The position numbers were made by a program, and so were the translations under genes. Below are positions 1 through 6,770 of a stretch of DNA of 10,511 bases, in pieces. Under the pieces are notes generated by a model. It saw only the letters and a program-made list of their open reading frames with translations, ran no database searches and was not told the origin of the DNA. Source of the DNA: Arsenophonus sp046530735 (GTDB taxonomy: Bacteria; Pseudomonadota; Gammaproteobacteria; Enterobacterales; Enterobacteriaceae); contig JBHEQV010000020.1 of NCBI GenBank assembly GCA_046530735.1, forward strand, positions 1 to 10,511, written 5' to 3'. Position 1 is the stretch's first letter, and each line of letters opens with the position of its first letter.

Positions 1-7
1 ATTCGTC

Positions 8-25
8 TACGCATAGATATGCGTA
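8..25. repeat. 18-bp near-perfect palindrome
   Basis: TACGCATA and TATGCGTA form perfect 8-bp arms around a 2-base centre (GA). The symmetry would suit a dimeric DNA-binding protein, but the site lies inside the 3-413 frame, so it may be chance. Confidence 0.35.
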
Positions 26-240
26 TAAATACATTTTGTGTGGCGTAATCTATTTTTATCAACCTTTAACTTGGGAAGCAGACGACGAAATTATTATCAG
101 AAAGGATGCATAAAATTAGAAATATAAGGGTTATTTCCCAAGCTTATGGTTAATGTCTTATAAAATAAGAGCATTAGATAAAAGAATACACATCTATAAA
201 ATTTTAATTTAAATAGACTCAGTAAACCAATTTTTCTATA

Positions 241-257
241 CCCTTTTAGGAAAAGGG
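241..257. repeat. Hairpin with 7-bp arms
   Basis: CCCTTTT (241-247) and AAAAGGG (251-257) flank a 3-base loop. No T-run follows on either strand, so a working terminator is not supported. It lies within the decayed 3-413 frame. Confidence 0.3.
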
Positions 258-314
258 GGAAGACTTTTGATTTGCTATTAAAAATCGATTTAATTCCTAA
301 CTATTAATCAGATA

Positions 315-331
315 AGAAGGTTTAACCTTCT
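315..331. repeat. 17-bp inverted repeat, 8-bp arms
   Basis: AGAAGGTT and AACCTTCT are perfect complements around one central base. No T-tract follows. It could be a relic operator or chance within the decayed frame. Confidence 0.3.
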
Positions 332-522
332 AACTCCGGTGATAAACAAGATCCAATTTAAAGATGTAAAACAGATTTACGAAGCATTAGAGCAGAGCTT
401 GAACGTCATATAGTAAGTTTAGTATTAACTCTATGAATTATGAAGAGTTATAAATAAGTACTTAATATATATTTTAATTAAATTTTATTAACTGGAATGA
501 ATGGTTATAAATAATTTAGTAT

Positions 523-594
523 AGTCCTCTGAAGGAATCGAACCTACAATTAGCCCTTAGGAGGAGCTTGTTATATCCATTTAACTAAGAGGAC
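523..594 (-). tRNA. argW: tRNA-Arg, anticodon CCU (degraded copy)
   Basis: The minus strand folds as a full cloverleaf. The acceptor stem is GTCCTCT/AGAGGAC with seven Watson-Crick pairs. The D stem is GTTA/TAAC. The anticodon stem AGCTC/GGGCT holds the loop CTCCTAA, giving anticodon CCU. The T loop is TTCGATT. From memory the body closely matches enterobacterial tRNA-Arg(CCU), which reads the rare codon AGG. Two defects stand out. The T stem GTAGG/CCTTC has a U-U mismatch at pair 50-64 (window 546 and 532), normally C-G. The base after the acceptor stem is T, where arginine tRNAs usually carry A or G, and no CCA follows. It may still be made, with CCA added by the nucleotidyltransferase, or it may be dying. 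Identity is firm; function is not. Confidence 0.88.
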
Positions 595-603
595 ATTAAT
601 CTT

Positions 604-631
604 TATTTAATATCTATTTTTATTTTTTCAA
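604..631 (-). promoter_or_regulatory. Possible sigma-70 promoter for the tRNA
   Basis: On the minus strand, TTGAAA (631-626) and TAAATA (609-604) are 16 bases apart. The tRNA 5' end follows 9 bases after the second box. Position and spacing fit, but the region is so AT-rich that such boxes arise easily. Confidence 0.3.
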
Positions 632-757
632 TGATATCTCTTATTGCTTAATATAATCAAATAATTCTATCTTCTTTGTTGTTCTTTTTATTTTATTTTT
701 ACTGTTTATTACTTTGTTTACTTGCTATTTTGTACATATTGAATACATATTAGACTA

Positions 758-1044
758 ATGAAGTATATATATTCTAAGGATATGGCGATTAGTGATAAAA
801 AATCTAGAAGTATAAGTAATAAATCTTATAGAGGAAATCAGAGTTGATTTATACTGATGGTTTTAGTGCTAGTATTTCTTTTAATGAAATTATTATATTT
901 CAACATCATTATCAATAAGAATGTAAGTCAGTAGAGTTAACTATTGGTAATATCCAGTTTATCGCTTAAAGATATTCTAATTATAATCAGTTATTAGCAA
1001 ATTTACTTTATGACGGTCATGCTACGTTCTTTTCTGATATTTTA
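758..1044 (+). pseudogene. Unrecognised gene remnant, 3' end lost at IS copy A
   Basis: An ATG at 758 opens 29 codons ending in SISNKSYRGNQS before a stop at 845. A one-base shift continues as ELIYTDGFSASISFNEIII, then, across two stops, as ECKSVELTIGNIQFIA and RYSNYNQLLANLLYDGHATF. The second frame has two stops in about 72 codons, against about six expected. The coding-like text ends where homology to the IS1595 elements begins. I do not recognise the product with confidence. The order YR, then [IV]Y-x-DGFS, then a lone Cys and FIA-x2-YS loosely recalls the start of pertussis-like ADP-ribosyltransferase subunits (S1, PltA). The YR-to-GF spacing is a little short and depends on the assumed frameshift. 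Confidence 0.35.
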
Positions 1045-1505
1045 TAATTTTTTCTAATCCTTTAAAGAAAACCATTGTACATTGCATAGGAAATCTAGAA
1101 AACGCAGCAGTAAGGAGGAAATAAAAGGAAAGAACAATTTTCGGGCTTAATAGCCAAAGATTAGAGGGTTATGTAACCGATGAGATTCTTGAAGACTTTA
1201 ATGCAGAGTGTATTAGCTGTTTTCTTGAGCTGATCATCGATAAAGAGTCCATCTTTTATTCGGATGGAGTAAAATCATACGAAATTTTTCTAAACAAGCA
1301 TGAAATTAGTCATTATTGCCTAATAAGATTAGGCAATTAGAGAGTAATTGGTAAAGAATTTCACATTGAAAATGTAGAAAGTTATATAAGATGATTAAAA
1401 GGACGCACCTAAGAGATTCCATGATGTAGGAACTATTTAGTAAATTATTTGACTTGCTAAAGATCGGTTGAAACTACAATAATTAAAATGCAGATGTGGC
1501 TATAA
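1045..1505 (+). pseudogene. IS1595-family transposase, C-terminal fragment
   Basis: The fragment encodes the ISXO2-like DDE nuclease domain. The region of HCTLHRKSRKRSSKEE matches the basic linker that follows the first catalytic aspartate in this family. An uninterrupted stretch at 1125-1337 includes FNAECISCFLELIIDKESI and then FYSDGVKSYEIFLNKHEI. Its SDG (Asp codon 1263-1265) is the second catalytic aspartate. After a stop, FHIENVESYI and LKGRT match the family's H-I-x-N-V-x-x-Y-x-x-(R)LKG motif. The native stop appears to be TAA at 1503-1505 after Trp-Leu, in the same place as in copy C. Several in-frame stops and the missing N-terminus make it inactive. The DNA-binding N-terminal half is absent. 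Confidence 0.85.
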
Positions 1506-1545
1506 AATGATTTCCTCGCAAAGAAATAATCTTTACAAGATAGTC
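1045..1545 (+). mobile_element. IS1595-family element, copy A, 5'-truncated
   Basis: This is the right-hand half of the element seen complete in copies B and C. Homology starts near 1045 and ends at the right terminus, which read inward is GACTATCTTGTAAAGATT. The corresponding ends of the other copies are GGCTATGTGTTTGTAAAGG (C) and GGTTATATTAGCAAAGATT (B). By eye, about four in five bases match copy C over 1052-1255. The left half is missing and unrelated coding-like sequence abuts the break. This suggests a deletion or recombination after insertion. No target duplication can be assessed because the left end is gone. Confidence 0.85.
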
Positions 1546-1785
1546 ATAAAAATACATAACAGGATTAAATTAATTTAATTAAATAATATAATATATTCTA
1601 ACATTGTTACATTCCATATTTTTATGTTTAATTATTTTTAATAATATTCATTATTAACAGATAAAAATAATCATACATATTTTATTATACCTGTCAAAAT
1701 ATTATTTTATCTACTTATTAAGCTAAAATTCTATAATTTAAGCCGAGATCAGTAAAATACTAATAATAATTAAAATAATAATTAT
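1546..1785. other. Extremely AT-rich spacer
   Basis: This stretch is nearly all A and T (the line 1561-1620 has about eight G/C in sixty). I see no open frame, hairpin with T-run, or repeat worth naming. It ends just before a strong ribosome-binding site at 1786-1791. Confidence 0.6.
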
Positions 1786-1956
1786 AAGGAGACTAGATTT
1801 GCAATAAGTGCGTATGATATTTGTCGTTTACTAAACGACTATGATATAGAAATTACCTTTGCTTGATGTTCTAGCGCTAGTAAAATCAGTACATTAAATG
1901 CAGTTACACAACAAAAATCTAGCGTACCAGTAAACCGCCAGGCAGAAAATAGTTAA
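1786..1956 (+). pseudogene. Short gene remnant with intact RBS and dead start codon
   Basis: AAGGAG at 1786-1791 is followed, six bases on, by a frame starting at 1798 with TTT in the start position. The frame reads F, then AISAYDICRLLNDYDIEITF, a TGA at 1864, then SSASKISTLNAVTQQ and SSVPVNRQAENS, ending with TAA at 1954-1956. That is 52 codons with one internal stop. The simplest reading is an ATG changed to TTT in a gene otherwise little decayed at its 5' end. I do not recognise the product; its small size and Ser/Gln-rich tail are not diagnostic. A second RBS-led stub follows 36 bases later, so the two may have been an operon. Confidence 0.4.
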
Positions 1957-2449
1957 TTAATTTATTTGAAATTGTAAAGAGAGGGTATATTATGGTATAG
2001 TTGATTTATCTCTATCTACGGTTATGTAGAAGTTATCGAATTGATTAAACGCTAATAGCAATAAGCATTAAGTCAATATTTATAAAAAGAAAATCTTTTA
2101 AAGAGTTAATAACATTAATGGACATTCGTCATCTCTTAAGAGATGTAGATATATAAATGATTAGATGGGTTGTATGAATGAATATCCTGATATTAGTATT
2201 ACTAACTCTATTTAGTCACGAATCATTATATAGCTATCATTACATACATACCGCTATTCATCGCAATAGCGGCTATTGAGTAGTATAAGTGAGAACAAAA
2301 TATGATTATGAAGTTCTATCGTCATGCAACTACAATACTTAAAATTAATCCTTTTTCTTCAGGGAAGAAGGAGTCCTAATCTACTTTAAGTAAGCGTTAT
2401 AAGTATATTAAAATTATCATTGCTAAATGATAAAAATGAGATAACGTTG
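1957..2449 (+). other. Decayed region with an RBS-led stub
   Basis: A purine-rich run (AAGAGAGGG, about 1977-1985) precedes ATG at 1992-1994, but the third codon is TAG. Downstream, short coding-like runs appear in different frames, for example IVDLSLSTVM and DIRHLLRDVDI (near 2120-2150). None extends far enough to define a gene. It probably holds the remains of one or two genes between the 1798 stub and the frame starting at 2450. Confidence 0.3.
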
Positions 2450-2498
2450 ATGATCACAACAATATTCCACATTGTTTGTTTGCCGACGACGCCGTTTC

Positions 2499-2555
2499 CA
2501 GATCAAGAAGATATAGTTGTTTTCTTCAAAAAACGTTTTTCCTATTCTTGATCTG
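2499..2555. repeat. 11-bp inverted repeat enclosing 35 bases
   Basis: CAGATCAAGAA (2499-2509) and TTCTTGATCTG (2545-2555) are perfect complements. The enclosed sequence is A/T-rich and could form a smaller fold. It lies within the frame starting at 2450, and no T-run follows. It is too perfect to ignore, but its role is unknown. Confidence 0.4.
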
Positions 2556-2903
2556 CTGACAAAGTGTCCATATATACACGAATTTCTAAACAACATAGGA
2601 TCTCAATTTAGTCTTAGATCACTATTTTACTGGTAGCCAATGGGGAATCTCCTGCCTGAAATGAGCAAGGAAAACACTGAAAGCCAAAGTATAAAACGTT
2701 TAAAAGTTATGAGTCTGATTATTTGAACGTAGATGTGAAATATATTCTAAAAATTCCAAACAAAACTTCACGATATTATTTTTTCGTAGGTATAAATTGC
2801 GCAACTTAATAGGTTTTTATCCATCTTTACAAGGCTAAGACCGTGGCTAGGTACCTAACCGCTTTATATGTTCTTAACGAACTTAAGACGTTAAGCGTGA
2901 GCG

Positions 2904-2918
2904 CACAGCTACGCTGTG
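2904..2918. repeat. Small perfect hairpin (6-bp arms)
   Basis: CACAGC and GCTGTG flank a 3-base loop. It lies inside the open 2813-2971 part of the interrupted frame, so a coding explanation suffices. Confidence 0.3.
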
Positions 2919-2972
2919 ATTCTGAGATGTTCATGATTTGGTATTTTTATACTCTGGAGTATTTTAATTTTT

Positions 2973-3924
2973 GGTTATATTAGCAAAGATTAATACTTTG
3001 TTCACAGAATAATTTATATCCACGTCTATATTCAATTGTTGTGGTTCAGCAATCTACTCTAAGGCTAGATAATTCAGTAAATAATAACCCTATAACATGA
3101 GAATCTTTTTAGGTGTATCCTTTTAATCAGCTTATATAACTTTATACATTTTTAATGTGAAATTCTTTACCAATTACTTTCTAATTACCAGTCTTATTAG
3201 ACAATGGTGACTAATTTTATGCTCCATGGCAAAGATTTCATATCATTTACATTAATCTGAGAAAAGATGAGATATTTATCAATAATCGGCTCAAGAAAAT
3301 GGTTGATAAACTCTATATTAAACTCTTCAAGAATCTAATTCCTCACATGATCCTTTAATCTCTGCTAATTAAGAGCGCGATTCCTTCTTTTCTTTTATCT
3401 CCTTATCCTCCTATGTTTTCTAATTTTCTATGTTATATTTAAGCCTTACCTTTAGAGGATTCAGAGAAAATATTTCATTGATTTCAATAATACCATTTAG
3501 ATTTATATTAACTGTTTTCTCTGAAGCAAGGAGTGGTCCCTCTCCATCTAAGCGTTATTTTAAATGAATCCCTCTTTTTTCGCTTATTCCCGTAAAGTCA
3601 AGTTATTTAACATATATCGAAGATAACTAAACTTTTTATTCTTGTGATGTAGTTCTATTATAGAGCTACCAGTAAGATTCTTAAATCTTTTCCTGCAATC
3701 GGAAGGATTACACAAAATCCATGCAACTCTATTAATGTTTACAACGATACATGTTCATTTTTACAATATGGGTAGGATAAAATAGAATGAGTTGCTTCAA
3801 TTCATGAATTGAGATCATCTGACGGATTATTGTCAATCTAACTAATAAGATGCAGATTTATATTGGCATGGAGGAAGGAAGAAGTCTCTTTGATCTTTAT
3901 ATTTGTTTGCTTTTTCACAGCAAC
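2973..3924 (-). mobile_element. IS1595-family element, copy B, near complete, inverted
   Basis: The element is about 952 bp, matching copy C (953 bp). Its left end on the minus strand reads GTTGCTGTGAAAAAGCAAAC, parallel to GGTTGCTATAAAAAAGTAAAC in copy C. Its right end reads GGTTATATTAGCAAAGATT. Left and right ends share only a loose pattern (CTAT, a gap, then GTAAA in copy C). It points opposite to copies A and C. It abuts the open frame of 2450-2972, so it inserted into that gene. Eight-base target duplications, usual for the family, are not visible: the flanks are TAATTTTT and TGTTATAT. They are either decayed or my edges are off by a few bases. Confidence 0.82.
3014..3900 (-). pseudogene. 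IS1595-family transposase, full length, inactivated
   Basis: Alignment with copy C puts the lost start codon (ATA for ATG) at 3900-3898 and the native stop TAA at 3016-3014, giving about 295 codons, a normal size for this family. An intact 41-codon run at 3712-3590 starts CNPSDCRKRFKNLTGSSIIE and continues LHHKNKKFSYLRYMLNNLTL. This is the family's zinc-ribbon tail (C-x-x-C-x-K-x-F-x-x-LTGT) followed by the helix-turn-helix region. Then LNGIIEINEIFSLNPLK carries the first catalytic site (IVE-x-DET in active members), here Asp to Asn. Later, HIKNV and LKGYT match the C-terminal motif. Multiple stops and frameshifts show it is dead. Confidence 0.85.
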
Positions 3925-4085
3925 TGTTATATGGCAAAATTCTTCATACAGTATAAGGAATTTCCTACCGATAACTTGTGCCAACATAGCTAAAAATTAA
4001 CATATCGCAGAGTATAAAACAGTACTAAGGATATGAATATCCTAGAAGCAGAGTAGATGTTCGTTCTCACCATAGAGAGCTGCTA
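3925..4085 (+). repeat. Repeat copy R1 and possible 3' fragment of the interrupted gene
   Basis: Bases 3993-4026 are identical over 34 bp to 5991-6024; weaker similarity continues to about 4082. Between the IS edge and the repeat, one frame (3923-4000) reads TVIWQNSSYSIRNFLP then ITCANIAKN and a stop. It could be the tail of the gene split by copy B. One A fewer in the run at 3992-3996 would join it to KINISQSIKQY in the repeat. Where the copies differ, the frame reading INISQSIKQY keeps conservative changes (Tyr/His, Ser/Asn, AGA/CGA Arg). This hints that the repeat was coding. R1 also holds AGGATAT-GA-ATATCCT (4028-4043), a hairpin absent from R2. Confidence 0.55.
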
Positions 4086-4206
4086 TTATGATTAGTAAAT
4101 TGAATTGCTCTTTAAATAAATAGTAAAGAGATTCTTTTTACTAAAAGAAGATAAAATTAGTTTAATAGTCTATTTTAAGTTAAAATTTTATCGAAATCTA
4201 TATTAT

Positions 4207-4631
4207 TTAATCTAATGCACTAATTTTAGAGACTAACCCTAGATTTAGTTTAATAACCATTATTTTTGCATTTTTATATATTTTTTCTGATAATAATTCC
4301 CTTCTATATTTAGCAGTTGAGATCGATAAATATAGTTTATCTTTAAATAGAATATATTGTACGGATTTGTGCGCAGGAATATTTTTATCAGAAATGGTGA
4401 ACCCTGGTTTTTTAGTTTTTTTTGATCGATCATATTCAGCGTCTTATACATACCTTCGGTAATAATATGAAGGTGCCAATTTACATTTTAATAAAAAATT
4501 ATATAACACACCATATTAAAATATTTAGCCAGAATATAATTTAAATATATCGCCCGATCATCTTTTCCTTCTTTAGGTCTGCTGCAGGTATTCTTTAATT
4601 CCTTATTATAGTAATAATATACAATTACTTA
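4207..4631 (-). pseudogene. Unrecognised gene remnant, 3' end of a long decayed minus-strand region
   Basis: Two open runs follow one another. At 4631-4491, 47 codons include NKELKNTCSRPKEGKDDRA and IYLNYILAKYFNMV. After a frame change, 4443-4210 gives 78 codons without a stop, ending TAA at 4209-4207. It includes KKTKKPGFTISDKNIPAHKS, VQYILFKDKLYLSISTAKY and RRELLSEKIYKNAKIMVIKL. In DNA this AT-rich, 78 stop-free codons are unlikely by chance. The same frame extends upstream past one stop to about 4515. A competing open frame starting at ATG 4451 overlaps it. I prefer the 78-codon frame because it is longer and its amino-acid mix is more protein-like. I do not recognise a family. Confidence 0.4.
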
Positions 4632-4862
4632 CCTTCAGAAATACCGCAGTTTTGACGCGGATACCAGTGGACATTTATTTTAAGGTGTATAGCGGCCCAA
4701 ATCCTAGGCATTTCATGATATACTGTATTTATTTTTGTCTTTTTAGCTAATGTACTTTTCAGTAACCGTGTTTCCATACTGTGACTTCTAGATAACGCCG
4801 TTACTGGCTCCCCTGGCGCAGATACACATCAGGGAACCCAAGGACACTGTAATTTATCATCA
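4632..4862 (-). other. Heavily decayed link between minus-strand remnants
   Basis: The minus strand still shows short coding-like runs, such as ITVSLGSLMCICARGASNGV and NKCPLVSASKLRYF, in the frame shared by both neighbouring remnants, with many stops between. Local G+C is higher than in the flanks. It most likely belongs to the same gene or operon as its neighbours. Confidence 0.3.
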
Positions 4863-5366
4863 TATTATTTCCTGTAATGCGGTCGCCAGATGATAACACT
4901 TCGCCAGATTTCTTTAGTCGCTTTTTTTTAAAACAGATCACGCTATACAGCATGTTATAATATCCAGATCGTCATAAATGACTGAGATATAAACATCTGG
5001 ATATTGATTGAGTTGTTGAACGTAAGTGTAAAAGGAATAGAAGATATCAATTTCAATATTCTGTTTTCGTACCCAATTGAAGCATAGCGTAGGTTGTCAG
5101 ACAAAAATAGAGCATTGAGTAGTAATCCAGTTATTGTTAAAAAGGCCAAAGAAGATTAGGGTGTAATATAAGTAATGTGTTCTTAGTCGCAATCGGAAAA
5201 ATATGAACCTGGTGTGCTAATGAGTGCTAGGTAGCTTTGACATCGTATAAACTAAAGATTTTGTAATTTTACAACTTTCACAGAAAAATAGTTGTTGGAA
5301 CACATTCAGGAAAGGTATAGAAGCAGCACTGAACGAACACCCATATAGCACAAGTACTACAGACAA
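4863..5366 (-). pseudogene. Unrecognised gene remnant, 168-codon frame with four stops
   Basis: One minus-strand frame runs from 5366 to 4863 with four internal stops, where about thirteen would be expected. It contains VLVLYGCSFSAASIPFLNVF, RFIFFRLRLRTHYLYYTLIF, RKQNIEIDIFYSFYTYVQQL and QYPDVYISVIYDDLDII, then RNLAKCYHLATALQEII. A second frame is open for 64 codons at 5149-4955 and could be the true one if an indel lies there. No motif identifies the family; the acidic DDLD cluster alone is not diagnostic. It sits between two other minus-strand remnants and probably forms one gene or operon with them. Confidence 0.4.
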
Positions 5367-5392
5367 TCATTTGTTCAACAGCATGTACTGAT

Positions 5393-5831
5393 TCATAAGT
5401 TAATATTTTCACCATGTTTTAAGAAAGTTATTCCACAGTCGTCATCAATGATAAAAACTAGTTTTGTTGGAGGAAATATATATCTGCATAAATTATATCT
5501 GAGTGGTATTCTTGCTAGAAAAATAGAAATTATCATTATGTCTGTATTCATCAGGTCTATTGCACAGTTATCTTTATGTTTATCCCAGAGGGATAAAAGA
5601 GGTGTGGATTATCCTTAATTCCCAATAAGTGATGAATTCATTGAAAAGCATATACTTTTAGTCACTGTTCCTTAATGTAGTTATATCTAACATCATCAAC
5701 TTGACCGGGTTCTCGTTGCTCAAAACCCAAGATAAATCGTGATTACTTACAGGCAGATAATACTTGCACGTCGAGAAAAATTGGGGACCGAGTTCAGACG
5801 TATTGTTGTATACTCTCTTTTTGAGTATCAT
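5393..5831 (-). pseudogene. Unrecognised gene remnant, 5' part of the minus-strand region
   Basis: ATG at 5831-5829 opens 57 codons to TAA at 5660-5658, then 25 more to a stop at 5582. The run includes YNNTSELGPQFFSTCKYYLP, VSNHDLSWVLSNENPVKLMM and KYMLFNEFITYWELRIIHTS. One stop in 84 codons is well below chance. A second frame, open for about 71 codons (5608-5396), overlaps the end of the first. It continues with WDKHKDNCAIDLMNTDIM and IFPPTKLVFIIDDDCGITF, as expected after a single indel. Together they imply a protein of at least 145 residues. The text NHDLSWVLSNENPVKLMML looks like a helical DNA-binding or replication-type segment, but I cannot name a family. No convincing RBS is visible. 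Confidence 0.45.
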
Positions 5832-5909
5832 GAAAATTCAGTCGATCTATCATCATTAATTTTAATAGAAAGATCATAAAGACATTTGAATAAACAGACG
5901 AAGTAATAC

Positions 5910-6255
5910 ATGAAATCTCATATTATCTTCCTGATTTTACTTTATTTATTATTTTAGAAGAGCTATTCTGAACCATCTAGATAAATCTATAAAATTAACA
6001 TATCGCAGAGTATAAAACAGTACTCTGCTCATGAACATCTACGAAACACTGTAGATGCACCGTTCTAACTATAGTGAGATGAATTCGATAAATATTGCCT
6101 AGTGATGATAGCAAATGATAAGAATTTGCTTGCGGTGTTATCTGTTCAAATACCTGCCATGATGAGGAAATTATAAAGATCTCAAAGAAATAATCTACAA
6201 TATTATAATTGCCTATTAGGATCTCAGTATATCAGGATTATTTATATATTTAAAT
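5910..6255 (+). pseudogene. Small gene remnant with signal-peptide-like start, containing repeat R2
   Basis: ATG at 5910 starts MKSHIIFLILLYLLF, a lysine followed by a hydrophobic core as in a Sec signal peptide, then TAG. The same frame continues with INISQSIKQYSAHEHLRNTV (from repeat R2), DEFDKYCLVMIANDKNLLAV and NLQYYNCLLGSQYIRIIYIF, ending near 6255. Seven internal stops in about 115 codons is only slightly below chance, so the frame is not proven. Comparison with R1 supports this frame over part of its length and suggests a one-base insertion near 6057-6060. If real, it encoded a small exported protein of roughly 110-130 residues. I do not recognise it. Confidence 0.3.
5991..6080 (+). 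repeat. Repeat copy R2 with two perfect hairpins
   Basis: 5991-6024 is identical to 3993-4026. Unlike R1, this copy holds two clean hairpins. GCAGAGTA (6005-6012) pairs with TACTCTGC (6021-6028) over 8 bp, and CATCTAC (6036-6042) pairs with GTAGATG (6051-6057) over 7 bp; both loops are 8 bases. The tandem hairpins could mark a structured RNA or a mobile-element end, or be incidental to coding sequence. Confidence 0.6.
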
Positions 6256-6770
6256 AACTACAAAGCATTTAAAGTTTAAAATTTAATCAAGCTCTATAAT
6301 GCGACAATAATTTTAAATTCATGAATGGAGAAGGTATTTTATGTATTTAATGGTATTGAATACCCTTTGACAAGAAATTTAGTGATTTGATAAATTGTGG
6401 TGTCATCAGTTTTACTTAATATTTTATCTCAAATATTACTGAAGGGTTCTTATTTAATTGAAGCATTTTAATCTACCCTAAATAATATTGCTGTTATTAG
6501 TTATGAATGATGAAATCTCGTAATCTGTGGATGTTCTTAGCGTAAAGATAAATTCTATTCACCACAAAATATAGCAACATTTCGGATTGCTAGAACTGGA
6601 TTAAAAGAGTTTAGGATAAGATCTTCAGTTCTTAACTTCTGACATAAATAATCTAATATATAATTATTACGCCATACAGTATTACTTGAACTCTATAGTG
6701 AAATAGAGCTTTTTTAATAAAAGTTCTTATTAGAAATCCATTATATTATATAAAGGGTTTTCGATACAGA
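6256..6770. other. Decayed spacer, no gene seen
   Basis: Stops are frequent in every frame I checked closely. Short runs such as IPFDKKFSDLINCGVISFT (plus strand) continue the frame of the 5910 stub, but with chance-level stop frequency. No RNA gene, terminator or repeat is evident. The stretch ends at the left terminus of IS copy C. Confidence 0.5.

Larger units (their letters stand above)
3..413 (+). pseudogene. Decayed gene, cut by left edge, product not recognised
   Basis: One plus-strand frame runs from the window edge to a stop at 411-413, about 136 codons. It has only five internal stops (111, 117, 210, 279, 291), against roughly eleven expected by chance at this base composition. It shows no frameshift. 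The first part contains LTWEADDEIIIRKDA, then KYKGYFPSLWLMSYK and IRALDKRIHIYK. A tryptophan, an acidic run and a basic C-terminal helix in this order resemble small Myb/SANT-like DNA-binding proteins, but this is a weak inference. The last part, IQFKDVKQIYEALEQSLNVI, reads as an amphipathic helix. The true start lies outside the window or has been lost. No function is assigned. It points toward the tRNA, which is on the opposite strand. Confidence 0.4.
2450..2972 (+). pseudogene. Unrecognised gene, possibly exported, interrupted by IS copy B
   Basis: ATG at 2450 opens MITTIFHIVCLPTTPFPDQE, a hydrophobic start that could be a signal peptide. The same frame continues without any frameshift to the edge of IS copy B. 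Stops are at 2549, 2609, 2615, 2657, 2678, 2807 and 2810, about half the number expected by chance over 174 codons. The last 53 codons are open and include KAKTVARYLTALYVLNELKT and LSVSAQLRCDSEMFMIWYF. The next stop falls inside the IS end, so insertion truncated the frame. The 3' remainder may be in the 76 bases after the element (3925-4000). The Cys at 2798, the long helix and the following strand vaguely recall pertussis-like toxin B subunits; this is speculative. No strong RBS is seen. Confidence 0.45.

Noticed and set aside
241..331. Hairpins at 241-257 and 315-331 as Rho-independent terminators
   Set aside because: Neither is followed by a T-run on either strand, and both lie within one decayed frame.
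523..594. Integration site (att duplication) at the tRNA
   Set aside because: I found no second copy of the tRNA 3' end in the window and no integrase remnant beside it.
4260..4451. 63-codon minus-strand open frame starting at ATG
   Set aside because: It overlaps a longer 78-codon frame on the same strand (4443-4210) with more protein-like composition; its Lys/Asn/Tyr-rich text looks like a shadow in AT-rich DNA.
4750..4850. VYLRQGSQ on the minus strand as a piece of single-stranded DNA-binding protein
   Set aside because: The match is eight residues long, and the conserved sequence expected before and after it is absent.
4955..5149. 64-codon minus-strand open frame as a gene
   Set aside because: The neighbouring frame spans 168 codons with few stops over the same bases. 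This frame is kept only as a possible alternative after an indel.
5430..5480. Resemblance of PPTKLVFIIDDDCG to the glycosyltransferase region of cellulose synthase
   Set aside because: The downstream motifs expected in such enzymes (DCDH, TED, QxxRW) are not found in any frame that follows.
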